Assembly (NCBI GenBank): GCA_965243775.1
Contig: CBDEWF010000125.1
Coordinates: forward strand, 130,622 to 194,621
Length of the DNA: 64,000 bases
Origin: Sansalvadorimonas sp965243775
Lineage (GTDB): Bacteria > Pseudomonadota > Gammaproteobacteria > Pseudomonadales > Endozoicomonadaceae
Reading direction: 5' to 3'
The translations under genes and the position numbers were made by a program. Of the stretch, positions 11,879-21,356 are shown piece by piece. Numbering within the stretch: the first letter of the stretch is position 1; each line of letters begins with the position of its first letter. The notes below the pieces were generated by a model. It ran no database searches. It was given only the letters and a program-made list of their open reading frames with translations, and was not told where the DNA came from.

Positions 11879-12360
11879 GTTATCGCTATATTATCGGGCT
11901 GGGGAGTAATCACCGGCCCGAGGAGAAGTTTCCGGCAATGGTGAAGGCTCTGCTTGATCATTTTGGCGAGTTCTGGCTTAGCCCGGTCTGTAAAACAGCT
12001 GCTGTCGGTGTAGCTGGAGCGGATTATTTGAATGCTGTAGCCAGTATGATCAGTCCTTTACACCCACAAGAGTTTGAGCAACTTTGCAAAAGTATTGAGT
12101 CCAGTCTGGGGCGGGTACGACCTTCAAAAGTCTGCACTGCAGATATTGATCTTCTCGCCTGCTGGGATAAGCCTGCACCCACAAGCGCCCAGTATTTCAT
12201 TGAGGAAAGTTATTACCAGCCTCAGGCTGACAGGGTTTTGGACAGCCTTGGTTTATATCTTGATAACGGTGAAGTATCTGATGTTGTAGATGGTATTAAA
12301 CTGGAATTGCCTAATGGGATGGTGATCGGGCAGGATACGATCTATTTGCAGGCAGCCTGA
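11875..12360 (+). CDS. folK: 2-amino-4-hydroxy-6-hydroxymethyldihydropteridine pyrophosphokinase
   Basis: This 161-aa protein begins at a GTG inside the folB stop (GTGA overlap). It transfers pyrophosphate from ATP to the FolB product. The N terminus YRYIIGLGSN matches HPPK, and the Mg-binding CTADIDLL stretch (about residues 90-97) provides the two catalytic aspartates. The C-terminal half is more divergent than usual: the PHPR-type segment near the active site is not obvious, so activity may be altered or the part simply diverged. The family call is firm; full activity is less so. Confidence 0.85.
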   Translation: MSYRYIIGLGSNHRPEEKFPAMVKALLDHFGEFWLSPVCKTAAVGVAGADYLNAVASMISPLHPQEFEQLCKSIESSLGRVRPSKVCTADIDLLACWDKPAPTSAQYFIEESYYQPQADRVLDSLGLYLDNGEVSDVVDGIKLELPNGMVIGQDTIYLQAA

Positions 12361-12388
12361 CAAGGTTCAGACTCCCTGCATTTCTGGT

Positions 12389-13504
12389 TTAAAGAGACAT
12401 GGCACTCAAACGTGCATTTTGAATAGCTTCTGCCAACTCTTTTCCTTTTAGCCCCTGTTCGACCAGATCTTTAATTTCAACCCTGCGGCAGCGGGATAAA
12501 TCTTCAATCAGCTGATTGGTGATGAAATCAGCTCTGTTGTCTGCTTGAGCAAGGATGGAGCAAGCTGAAAGAATATGCTTGAATCGTTCAGATCGGCGAA
12601 AAGCATCAGCCTGCTGCAACAGGCTTAAGCGCCTTGGTGCAGGAATGGGTTGGTCTTCCAGCCAAAGATGGATATGCATTGCAGTCAGTTCTGCAACTTC
12701 TTTGAACTGTTTAGGTACTTTTAGCCTTTTGCACAGGGCTTGAACTCTGCTCTGGTTATTTTCCTGTAAGGTACAACAGGCACAGGCAAAGCGGACAACG
12801 GTTTCAGCTTTAAGCGAGCTTGCTTTTGTTAATGCTCTGGAGGAGAAAGAGTTATCACCCTGGTAAAGATCTGCGATTTCGGGCATGACCACGTCCAGAG
12901 CCCCAGATTGACTTAATTCCATGAAATAACAGGACGGGGCATTTTCATCCAGAGCTCTGGCAGTTTCCTGCCAGACTCTTTCCGCAACCAGCCATGCAGC
13001 TTCTCCTTCCTGCACCATCTCTTTCATTAACCGTCTGGTTTCCCTGGCTACTGAAAAACTCATATCTTTGAACCGGGCAGAGAATCTGGCCACTCTGAGT
13101 ATGCGCAGGGGGTCTTCTCGAAACGCCGGCGAAACATGGCGGAGAATTCGTTTTTCCAGATCCTGCAGCCCACCATAAGGGTCAATTAACTCACCATCCT
13201 GATCTTTGGCAATAGCATTAACTGTGAGATCCCGGCGCTTCAGGTCTTCTTCAAGTGTGGTGTCAGGGGATGTGTGAAAAATAAAACCCGCATACCCGTG
13301 GCCAGATTTTTTCTCGGTACGGGCCAAGGCGTACTCTTCATTGGTTTCTGGATGCAGAAACACAGGAAAGTCCTGGCCGACAGGCCGGTACCCCAGCCCG
13401 CTCATATCTTCAGGTGTGGCTCCAGTAACAACCCAGTCTCTATCCTTAACCGGCAGGCCTAATAGTTCATCGCGGACTGCCCCTCCCACCAGAAATATTT
13501 TCAT
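12389..13504 (-). CDS. cca: CCA tRNA nucleotidyltransferase
   Basis: The ATG at 13504 gives 371 aa starting MKIFLVGGAVRDELLGL, the canonical opening; a TTG two codons earlier is possible. The enzyme adds or repairs the 3' CCA end of tRNAs without a template. The GGAVRD signature and the RDWVVTG metal-site motif form the nucleotidyltransferase core. RRDLTVNAIA (about residues 91-100) and the RILRVARFSARF helix follow. It is shorter than the E. coli protein (412 aa) and lacks the C-terminal HD phosphohydrolase domain. It is convergent with folK. Confidence 0.95.
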   Translation of the reverse strand: MKIFLVGGAVRDELLGLPVKDRDWVVTGATPEDMSGLGYRPVGQDFPVFLHPETNEEYALARTEKKSGHGYAGFIFHTSPDTTLEEDLKRRDLTVNAIAKDQDGELIDPYGGLQDLEKRILRHVSPAFREDPLRILRVARFSARFKDMSFSVARETRRLMKEMVQEGEAAWLVAERVWQETARALDENAPSCYFMELSQSGALDVVMPEIADLYQGDNSFSSRALTKASSLKAETVVRFACACCTLQENNQSRVQALCKRLKVPKQFKEVAELTAMHIHLWLEDQPIPAPRRLSLLQQADAFRRSERFKHILSACSILAQADNRADFITNQLIEDLSRCRRVEIKDLVEQGLKGKELAEAIQNARLSAMSL

Positions 13505-13621
13505 ATCCAAATCAACATCCAGTAGTGGCTGGTCATAATTAAGTTGTAAGTTTATCAGGAGGGGGAAGCCATTTGGCGGTGAAAGGTGATGAATAAGTGA
13601 AAGCAGAGAAAAACTGGTAGA

Positions 13622-15330
13622 TTAATCAAGGGTAACCCGATTGACTTCCTCAAGGCTGGTTACGCCTTCCAGTACTTTTTTCAGGCCAGCTTGTCGAATA
13701 TTGTTGAAACCTTCCTTCTGGGCCTGCTCGGCAATCTGCAAAGAGTTGCCCTCTTCCATAATAATGCGCTGTATGCCAGGAGTAATCTCGACCACTTCAT
13801 AAATACCAACCCGTCCCTTGTACCCATGATTGCAGCTGTCACAGCCCTGGGGAGAATGGGCATAGATCACCGCGTCTGTAGCCTGTTCCGTGGTAAAGCC
13901 CTGTGCTATGAGAGCATCAGCAGGAATATCTATGCGTTGCTTGCATTGGCTGCATAATCTTCTCGCCAGACGCTGGGCAATAATCAAGTTGACGGAAGTG
14001 GCCAGGTTAAAGGAAGCTACCCCCATGTTGAGCAGACGGGTAAGTGTCTCTGCGGCACTGTTGGTGTGCAAGGTCGACATCACCATATGGCCCGTCTGGG
14101 CTGCCTTGACGGCAATATTAGCTGTCTCGATATCCCGGATCTCACCGACCATGATGATGTCAGGGTCCTGACGAAGGAAGGCCCTTAAAGCCTGTGTAAA
14201 GTCCATGCCCTGCCTAGTGTTTACATTAACCTGATTTATCCCCTCAAGGTTGATTTCAACCGGATCCTCTGCGGTTGATATATTTCTTTCAACGGTATTA
14301 AGGATATTCAGCCCGGCATAAAGAGAAACTGTCTTACCTGAACCGGTGGGGCCAGTGACCAGTATCATTCCCTGGGGTTGTTCCAATGCTTTGAGGTACA
14401 TATTCTTCTGAGCATCTTCATAACCGAGGGCATCAATTCCCATCTGGGCACTGGACGGGTCAAGAATACGCAGTACGATTTTTTCACCCCATAAAGTCGG
14501 CAGGGTATTTACACGAAAATCGATGGCTCTGGTTTTTGATAGTCTTAGTTTGATACGGCCATCCTGTGGTTTTCGCCGCTCGGATATATCCATGCTGGAC
14601 ATGATCTTCAGGCGGGAAGATATTTTGGGGGATAGACCTCCTGGGGGTTGTGCCACCACCTGCATTACGCCATCAATACGGAATCGAATTCTGTAACTCT
14701 TCTCATAGGGTTCAAAGTGGAGGTCAGAGGCCCCCATCTTAATGGCCGTCAACAACATTTTATTGACGAATTTAACAATTGGAGTGTCTTCTCCACTGTC
14801 GGCAGCTGTATGGAGGTGGTCATCTTCTTCGTTGACCTGGTCAATATCAAGGCCGTCCAGCTCCTCGTCATCCAATTCTCCAAGATCCTGGTTGGCGGAT
14901 TCCAGCATCTTTTCGATGGCAGAGCTGAGTTTGTCCTCTTCAACAATAACAACTTCTACATTACCACCGGTGTTGAAGCGAATTTCATCTATGGCTTTTT
15001 CATTGGTGGGATCGGAGAGCCCAACAAATAGCCTGTTGCCCCTTTTATAGAGGGAAAACTGCGATGCTCCCGAATCAGCTTTTCACTGATGGCATCGTGG
15101 GGGACATGCTCCATTTCAATGGTGCTTATATCCATCAGAGGTATACCAAACAGCTCCGAATTCACTTTTGCAATATCGTAACCACTGACCAGCTTGCTCT
15201 GAACTATGTGAGTAATCAGGGGAAGCTTATTGAGGAGGGCGTTCTGTACGGCCACTCTGGCTGCATTTTCATCCATCAAGCCTTCAGCGATAAGACGGCG
15301 GGCAAGGCCTGGCAGTGGTGCATCAGTCAT
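13622..15330 (-). pseudogene. pilB: Type IV pilus assembly ATPase PilB, frameshifted near 15052
   Basis: The N-terminal part (ATG 15330, MTDAPLPGLARRLIAEGLMD) is a GspE/PilB N-domain. The frame breaks in a C-run (GGG on plus, 15052-15054). Adding one base restores RLFVGLSDPTNEKAIDEIRF and joins the rest, which ends at 13622 with the full ATPase. Walker A is GPTGSGKTVSLYAG, Walker B is MVGEIRD, the His box is TGHMVMSTLHTN, and a CxxC pair plus CDSCNHGYKGR forms the zinc motif. PilB powers pilin polymerisation. It is divergent from the intact pilin gene. No pilC or pilD follows, unlike the usual pilBCD order. The lesion may be a sequencing error. Confidence 0.9.
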
Positions 15331-15732
15331 CGGTTATGGTTATGTCAGTCATGTAATAAAGGAATATATGGTGTTATCGACATCAACTATCAAATTAAGA
15401 CTGCTTTATATTGAATTTTTAGAGAGTTAGGTATTTAAAGCGTGCATTTTTTGACGAAATCTGGATTCTGTGGATTTTTGTATTTAAAGGCTGTCTGTAT
15501 AAGTGGCATGATTGGTTTGAATGAAATTATGTAATGGCAATAATAATGAATAATTGTCTTTTCTATACTGTTTTTATTCTGGATGACTGTGTTAATGCCA
15601 TTTTTTTCAAGAAAAAAATACTATTTCTATTTAATAAGGTGTCTTCTGAATATTTTTTTGATTGGAAATGCGACAAGGTTTATTTGTTGCTATTATTGGA
15701 TTGGGTCTGAAAATAATTCAAAGGAGTGAATT
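15331..15732. other. AT-rich divergent pilB/pilin intergenic region (402 bp)
   Basis: This stretch is much richer in A+T than its neighbours, which fits a pilin regulatory region. TGGCATGATTGGTTT (near 15507) resembles a sigma-54 -24/-12 site at its first half only; the -12 GC is missing. No RNA gene or small ORF is convincing. Confidence 0.4.
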
Positions 15733-16203
15733 ATGAGATTTCGTTCTGCGGGGCGGCAGCAAGGCTTCACACTTATCGAATTGATGATTGTGGTGGCTAT
15801 CATGGGTATTCTGGCTGCTGTGGCAATCCCAGCCTACCAGGATTACACAAAGCGTTCTCACGTATCAGAAGGCTTGAGCCTTGCCTCTGGTGCTAAGAGT
15901 GCTATCACTGAGTACTACTCATCTGAAGGTGATTGGCCTACTAGTAATAGTGAGGCAGGTATCGCTACTTCAATTACTGGTAATGCTGTTACTGGTGTAA
16001 CGGTTACCAGAGCAACAAGTAATTGCCCAAACAGTGCTACCACCTGTGCTGTTATTACTGTTTCCTACAACAGTAAGGTTGATTCCTCTAACAACACCCT
16101 TGAACTGGCGGCTACTGCCACTACAGGAGCTATTTCCTGGACGTGTCGTGCAGCTGGTAGTAATGGTGTAGCGGCTAGCTATTTGCCAGCTAACTGCAGA
16201 TAA
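15733..16203 (+). CDS. pilA: Type IV major pilin (PilA-like)
   Basis: A 156-aa prepilin with a short positively charged leader, prepilin-peptidase site QQG|FTLIELMIVVAI (cleavage after Gly11, Glu at +5) and the hydrophobic polymerisation helix. The remainder is a small globular domain with two late cysteines (SWTC and ANC at the C terminus) that likely form the D-loop disulfide, and an extra Cys pair in the NCPNSATTC loop. AAAGGAGTG is a strong ribosome binding site 7 nt before the ATG. A strong terminator follows, so it is monocistronic and probably highly expressed. It is divergent from pilB. Confidence 0.95.
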   Translation: MRFRSAGRQQGFTLIELMIVVAIMGILAAVAIPAYQDYTKRSHVSEGLSLASGAKSAITEYYSSEGDWPTSNSEAGIATSITGNAVTGVTVTRATSNCPNSATTCAVITVSYNSKVDSSNNTLELAATATTGAISWTCRAAGSNGVAASYLPANCR

Positions 16204-16233
16204 TCTGCTTTTTGCAGTAATTACCCTGCAGAG

Positions 16234-16262
16234 AAAAACGGAGCAAAAGCTCCGTTTTTTTT
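16234..16262 (+). terminator. Intrinsic terminator of the pilin gene
   Basis: The AAAAACGGAGC / GCTCCGTTTTT stem has an AAAA loop and an uninterrupted run of eight T. It lies 30 bp after the pilin stop. It is also palindromic enough to serve the convergent ligB gene. Confidence 0.9.
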
Positions 16263-16318
16263 GCGTTTCTACTGGTGTATATACGCCTGTAGGCAGTATT
16301 GCATATGATTTAAAAGGG

Positions 16319-18007
16319 TTATTGATCTAATTGGGAGTTAGATATCAAGGGAGCTAAATATGAAGCAAGCGCTTTTATTTCAGGGTGGTTCAGATATGAT
16401 TTGACGGCACTGGCTTCTGCCGAAGATAGCTTCAACCATTGTTTTATCTGCTTTTCACTTGTGCTTGAGATTATTGACCAGCTCTTTCCTTCCTTTGCCA
16501 ACCATCCGGACTTTTTACGGCCAACTTTAGGAATTCCCAAGGCTCTGATTAATTGCACAAGTGATAGATAGGGAGTTTTCAGGATTATATCAGCTTCAGC
16601 TCCGATATCGTCTGCTTCAAGCTTGAAGATATCCTGTAACTTCTTGATCCGGCCTAAAGAGACAAGGTTATTGATACGATTGTAGTGAAAACCAGGTAAA
16701 TCCAGACCGTTACGCCCAGTTAACCACTGTACTCGCGCAATAAACTGTTCTCTACACCCGTCTGATAGCTCCATACAGGTCATTCCGTTATATTGAGCTG
16801 GATCAGGGAGTTTTGGAAAGTTTCTGGCAGCTGGTCGGACAAGAACCTTACTAAGTATTGGGATTGCAGCCCCTTTGAGGGCAATGCTGATACTATCTGA
16901 TATGGCAATATCTAGGGTTTTAAAATGCTTTATAGGTCCAACGTTAAGCGACCTGATTTCAATACCCTTGATTATGGTGGGAGTGATATCGAGAATAACT
17001 GTGATTTTCCCTGTGCGGCCGATGGTCCAGCGTATACCTGATACCTTGGATACAGATGAATGGGATGGTAACTTCCATGCCAGGGCCCAATAGGGGGTTC
17101 CGTCCCTATGGCCCAAGCGTTTCTGGGTCGCAGTATTATCAAACTTGATAACTACGCCATCAAGAGGGAGGACCCCTTTCTTATCCTTGATTTCATAGTT
17201 TTGTCGAAGAGAAACAATTTCTACAATGTCTTGCACCTGATAGGTATGAGAAATGGTGTCAGAAAAGCCCCATTTCTCCAGTTGCCTGGCATTTTCTCTG
17301 AATGAAGACAGGGGGCTATTTACCCAGTGCCAGGGGAAGAACTGAAGTTGTTGCAGTTCAATTCTTTGTGGATCTTTTTGATTGATCAGCCCTGCAACAT
17401 AGTGCCTTGGTGATAAAACCTGTTGTGTCTCGCTGTATGTGTAGTGTGCGTAAAGCTCACCATGAATCACAACTTCTTTATGATGGCTCGAGAGCGTATC
17501 GGGGATAGCAGGAATTAACGAAATCAGGTGGGTTATATTTACTCCAGATCTTTTCATTTTACTGCCACGGGTCAGTGCATGTACAAGTCTGCCACCCTGG
17601 TAAGCCAGTTCTATGGCTATACCATCCAGCTTCGGTTGAAGGAGGATCGGGCTGTCAAGCCTTCTCCCCTTTTGGAGAAATTTAATAACTTCGTCCTTAC
17701 TTTCAGCCTTGTTCAGGCTTCCCATTGGATATATGTGTAGCCCTTCGAAAGGAAACAAGGAACGGATATTGGCAGGTTTACTCCCAAGACAGTGGTTAAG
17801 GGTCTTCAGGTGAAGAGTTAGGGCATCATATTCGTTATCGCTGATAGTTGGCTTTCCTGCTTCGTACAGGCCATCATGATACTGAATGGCTTTCAGCACA
17901 GAATCATGCTCTTGCTGTAACTGTTCAGGAGATAAGTCCGGGCAAATAGCTAAGGACCTGAGTGAACAGAAAAGGAGAGTAAGGGCAAGATGTGGTGGGC
18001 GGATCAT
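16319..18007 (-). CDS. ligB: NAD+-dependent DNA ligase LigB-like
   Basis: A 562-aa product, close to E. coli LigB (560 aa), with the LigB-type N-terminal signal-like segment (LALTLLFCSLRSLAIC). Ligase motifs: KLDG (motif I, nucleotidyl Lys near residue 125), HGELYAHY (III), DGVVIKFD (IV) and ALAWKLP (V), then the OB-fold and helix-hairpin-helix regions. As in LigB, no BRCT domain is visible. LigB is dispensable where LigA exists; its role is unclear. An ISL3-type element lies 9 bp upstream of the ATG and separates it from an AGGA site that was originally in place (now near 19353). Translation is therefore probably reduced. Confidence 0.9.
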   Translation of the reverse strand: MIRPPHLALTLLFCSLRSLAICPDLSPEQLQQEHDSVLKAIQYHDGLYEAGKPTISDNEYDALTLHLKTLNHCLGSKPANIRSLFPFEGLHIYPMGSLNKAESKDEVIKFLQKGRRLDSPILLQPKLDGIAIELAYQGGRLVHALTRGSKMKRSGVNITHLISLIPAIPDTLSSHHKEVVIHGELYAHYTYSETQQVLSPRHYVAGLINQKDPQRIELQQLQFFPWHWVNSPLSSFRENARQLEKWGFSDTISHTYQVQDIVEIVSLRQNYEIKDKKGVLPLDGVVIKFDNTATQKRLGHRDGTPYWALAWKLPSHSSVSKVSGIRWTIGRTGKITVILDITPTIIKGIEIRSLNVGPIKHFKTLDIAISDSISIALKGAAIPILSKVLVRPAARNFPKLPDPAQYNGMTCMELSDGCREQFIARVQWLTGRNGLDLPGFHYNRINNLVSLGRIKKLQDIFKLEADDIGAEADIILKTPYLSLVQLIRALGIPKVGRKKSGWLAKEGKSWSIISSTSEKQIKQWLKLSSAEASAVKSYLNHPEIKALASYLAPLISNSQLDQ

Positions 18008-18016
18008 TATTATTTT

Positions 18017-19344
18017 GGGGCTTTCTCAGGTTGGCAGATGAAAGTGAGGGGTTGAAACAGAAATAGCCTTCAGGCAAAGGTTGATTTGAACGGATCAACA
18101 TTTCTGAAGGATCAGGCATGTCTACAACGCCCTCACTGCGTCCTATGTTCTCATTTCCCGGCTGGGTAATCGACCACATTGATATTAATTGGGATGAATC
18201 TGTGGCTACAGTTTCCCTGCGCAGGGATGGTCGCATACAGCAGTTCAGATGCAGTCAGTGTCAGAACCCAATGGGTAAAATCCGTGAGAATGAGCGTACC
18301 GTGCTGGACTTGCCGCTGGGTACTCTGGATGTGCAATTATGCTTCACTGTTTACCAGGGACGGTGTTCCCACTGTGGGCACATTGAAACTGTCACGCCTC
18401 CCGGGTTGGCTCCCAAAGCGCAGGCTACTGAACGGCTGAAGCAACATGTCAGTCATCTCTGCCGCTATATGCCCTGCAACAAGATTCCTGAATTCATCTC
18501 TATCTCGCATCATACGGCCAGGCGCTGGGATAAAGAGATATTGATGAAAACTCTGCCAGCCCCTGACCTGGATAACATACGAGCCCTGTTGATTGATGAG
18601 AAATCCATTGGTAAAGGACACCATTACCTGACTGTTGTTCTGAATGCTGATACGGGGCGAAACCCTGTTCCTTGGTGAAGGCAAGCGAAAAGCCACCCTG
18701 GACCAATTCCTCAGCCGCTTAACTCCGGAACAAAAGTCTCGCATTGAATGTGTGGGTATAGACCGTGGTGGTAGCTACAAAGCGTCGGTCAGGGAGCACC
18801 CTTCCTGACGCCGATATCGTTTACGACAAGTTTCACATTATTGCCAATTACAACGATGTCATAGATAAAATCCGTCGTCGGGAATGGAGGCAGGCTGAAG
18901 TTGATGATAAGCCTTTCATCAAGGGGCAGCGCTTCAATTTGTTCAGGAACCCTGAGAACCTCACCCCCAAGGGAGAAAGCTATCTGAAAGAACTGTTGGC
19001 TATGAACGAAGACCTGTACCAAGCCTACACCCTGAAGGATATGCTCAAGCAGCTCTGGACGTACACTTACAAAGGTTGTGCCAGTAAGTTTCTCGACAGG
19101 TGGATCGAGCTGGCCACAGAAACAGGCATTGGCGAACTCAGGCGGTTTGCCAAAGGGTTGGATCGGGCCAGAGAAGGACTCCTGTCATACTGTCAGCACC
19201 GAATAACCAGTGCAAAAATTGAGGCCTTTAACGGTGTGATCAAACGTATTGTCTACAAGGCTTGTGGCTATAACGACCTTGAATATCTGTATCTGAAAAT
19301 CCGGCAGGAGGCTCAGATATGATCTGCCAACCTGAGAAAGCCCC
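18017..19344 (+). mobile_element. ISL3-family insertion sequence, complete, with terminal repeats and 8-bp target duplication
   Basis: Perfect 23-bp inverted repeats bound the element (18017-18039, GGGGCTTTCTCAGG..., and 19322-19344). The flanks carry an identical 8-bp direct repeat, ATTATTTT (18009-18016 and 19345-19352). An 8-bp duplication fits the ISL3 family, as do the length (1,328 bp) and the single DDE transposase. Intact ends and duplication indicate a recent insertion, although the transposase frame is now broken. Confidence 0.93.
18118..19322 (+). pseudogene. ISL3-family transposase, two +1 frameshifts
   Basis: The N-terminal part (ATG 18118) has the zinc-finger pair CSQCQNP and CSHCGH, an HTH region and the first DDE Asp in LLIDEKSIGKGH. 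An extra G in the run at 18654-18657 breaks the frame; without it the product reads on as TLFLGEGKRKATL and VGIDRGGSYKASV (second Asp). An extra C at 18799-18801 breaks it again. The C-terminal part then has YDKFHII and the late Glu region (SAKIEAFNGVIKR) and ends at the IRR. With both bases removed the protein is complete at about 400 aa. The lesions are homopolymer extensions, so sequencing error is possible. Confidence 0.9.
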
Positions 19345-19352
19345 ATTATTTT

Positions 19353-19386
19353 CCTGCCGAAAGCTGTTTGAAAGCTTATCGGCAGG
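19353..19386. other. Hairpin displaced from the ligB leader by the IS
   Basis: CCTGCCGA and TCGGCAGG enclose a second short stem (AAGCT/AGCTT). Before the IS inserted, the minus strand would have read this hairpin, then AGGAAAATAATAATG of ligB, so the hairpin arm overlapped the ribosome binding site. It also follows galE, but no T-run makes it a good terminator. Confidence 0.4.
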
Positions 19387-19430
19387 AAGTAGCAGGGTTA
19401 CTCTATCTTTCTATTCTCAATGACGAATAA

Positions 19431-20453
19431 TCAGGCATCCCTGTAACCATTTGGATTGGATGACTGCCAGCGCCAGGAGTCAACCATCATGTCTTCCAGT
19501 GTTTTTTCTGCTTTCCAGTTGAGTTCTTCGGCAGCCAGGGCTGGGTCGGCCCAGCACTCGGCAATATCTCCAGGACGCCGGTCAGTGAACTCGTAAGGCA
19601 CAGGGCGTTTGGATGCTTTTTCAAATGCTGACACCATATCCAGAACGCTTTGACCTTTTCCTACCCCCAGGTTCCAGGCCTTGATCCCGCAATCTGTACG
19701 CAGTTTTTCAATAGCTCTGACATGGCCAATGGCAAGATCGACGACATGGATATAGTCACGAACACCAGTACCATCGTGAGTTGGGTAGTCATTGCCGAAG
19801 ACAGACAGTTTTTCCCGTATACCAATGGCTACCTGGGAGATATAGGGCATCAGGTTGTTGGGGATGTCGTTGGGATCTTCTCCAATCAGGCCGGACTCAT
19901 GGGCGCCTGCAGGATTGAAGTAGCGCAGCAAGGCAATGTTCCAGCGATTGTCAGACTTATATAGATCACCGAGGATTTCTTCAATTATCAGTTTGGATCG
20001 GCCATAGGGGTTCGTAGCAGAAAGAGGAAAATCTTCCCTGATCGGAAGACTGACAGGGTCTCCATATACCGTGGCTGAGGAACTGAATACAATGTTAAAT
20101 ACTCCATGCTCAGCCATCTCCTGACACAGTGTTACAGTACCGCTGACATTGTTGTCGTAGTAATGCAGGGGAATGGAGCAGGACTCGCCGACAGCCTTCA
20201 GACCAGCAAAGTGAATAACGGAAGCAAAGTCGTAACGGTTGAACAGCTCGTTGAGAATACTCCGGTCACGAATATCCCCTTCTGCAAAAGTCGGAGAGCG
20301 GCCGGTGATACTTTCCACTCTTTTCAGGGCTTCGGGTGAGCTGTTGCTCAGGTTGTCCAGAACAACAACATCATAATCCTCTTTTAATAATTCCACACAG
20401 GTATGGCTGCCAATATAGCCGGCACCGCCAGTAACCAGAATTGTCTGTGTCAT
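19431..20453 (-). CDS. galE: UDP-glucose 4-epimerase
   Basis: The ATG at 20453 gives 340 aa starting MTQTILVTGGAGYIGSHTCV, with the NAD-binding GGAGYIG Rossmann motif at the N terminus; the frame extends 16 codons further but without conserved residues. The catalytic SSSATVYGD and YGRSK (Tyr/Lys) motifs and the RYFNPAGAH segment are standard. It interconverts UDP-glucose and UDP-galactose for LPS, exopolysaccharide or the Leloir pathway. It is preceded by nadC on the same strand, 16 bp away, so they may share a transcript. Confidence 0.96.
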   Translation of the reverse strand: MTQTILVTGGAGYIGSHTCVELLKEDYDVVVLDNLSNSSPEALKRVESITGRSPTFAEGDIRDRSILNELFNRYDFASVIHFAGLKAVGESCSIPLHYYDNNVSGTVTLCQEMAEHGVFNIVFSSSATVYGDPVSLPIREDFPLSATNPYGRSKLIIEEILGDLYKSDNRWNIALLRYFNPAGAHESGLIGEDPNDIPNNLMPYISQVAIGIREKLSVFGNDYPTHDGTGVRDYIHVVDLAIGHVRAIEKLRTDCGIKAWNLGVGKGQSVLDMVSAFEKASKRPVPYEFTDRRPGDIAECWADPALAAEELNWKAEKTLEDMMVDSWRWQSSNPNGYRDA

Positions 20454-20469
20454 ACTTCTTGTCCTGCTG

Positions 20470-21321
20470 TCACATGCGGGTAAAACGCATGGATAAATCA
20501 ATGGCCCTGCATGATTTGGTCAGGGCTCCTATAGATATGTAATCAACACCTGTTTCTGCAACAGGGCGCAGTGTTGTGAAAGTAATGCCACCAGAAGCTT
20601 CCAATTGCGCTGTGCCAGCATATCTTTTCCTGTTGAGCTCAACTGCTTGATGCAGATCAAACAGGGAAAAGTTATCCAACATAATGATATCTGTGCCGCA
20701 TTCCAGAGCCAGTATTAGCTCATCAAGGGATTCGACTTCTACTTCCACAGGTTTGTCAGGCGCGAGTTTCCTGGCTGAGGAGACCGCGGAAGAGATACTA
20801 CCACAAGCGGCGATATGGTTTTCCTTGATCAGGAATGCGTCATAGAGCCCTTTTCTGTGGTTGTGGCAGCCACCGACCCGAACGGCATACTTTTGCGCCA
20901 GCCGCAGACCCGGGATTGTCTTTCTGGTATCCAGCAGTTTGACACCGGTTCCTTCAACATGTTTTGCATACACATTGCAGCATGTGGCTGTACCGGAAAG
21001 TAGCTGTAGAAAATTGAGAGCTGCTCTTTCACCAGTCAGCATGGCTTGAGCCGGCCCAGATATATGAAAGAGGGTGGTATCGGCCTGCACCCTTTCACCC
21101 TCTTTCACCCGCCAGCCAATCCGGATTTTCGGGCTTATCTGCCTGAATACTTCGTTAACCCAGGGTTGTCCACAGATTATGGCCTGATCTCTAATAATAA
21201 CCCGGGCCTCACCATGGCTGTTATCCGGAATCAGTTCAGCGGTAATATCTCCAGAGCCAATATCTTCAGCCAGAGCCTGGCGGACATTTTCAGCCATTGC
21301 CTGCTGTAAAGGTGAATTCAT
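20470..21321 (-). CDS. nadC: Nicotinate-nucleotide pyrophosphorylase (carboxylating)
   Basis: This 283-aa enzyme converts quinolinate and PRPP to nicotinate mononucleotide in de novo NAD synthesis. Family motifs: EDIGSGDITAELI, LNFLQLLSGTAT, LLDTRKTIPGLR (PRPP/quinolinate site), GGCHNHRKGLYDAFLIKENH, VEVEVES and the late LEASGGI and IGALTKS. Length and start (ATG 21321) are normal. Confidence 0.96.
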   Translation of the reverse strand: MNSPLQQAMAENVRQALAEDIGSGDITAELIPDNSHGEARVIIRDQAIICGQPWVNEVFRQISPKIRIGWRVKEGERVQADTTLFHISGPAQAMLTGERAALNFLQLLSGTATCCNVYAKHVEGTGVKLLDTRKTIPGLRLAQKYAVRVGGCHNHRKGLYDAFLIKENHIAACGSISSAVSSARKLAPDKPVEVEVESLDELILALECGTDIIMLDNFSLFDLHQAVELNRKRYAGTAQLEASGGITFTTLRPVAETGVDYISIGALTKSCRAIDLSMRFTRM

Positions 21322-21356
21322 AGGGTAATCTGTGTTGTTATTCGGCGAGGCAGAAA

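Noticed and set aside
15500..15525. Sigma-54 promoter for the pilin gene
   Set aside because: TGGCATGATTGGTTT lacks the -12 GC at the correct spacing.
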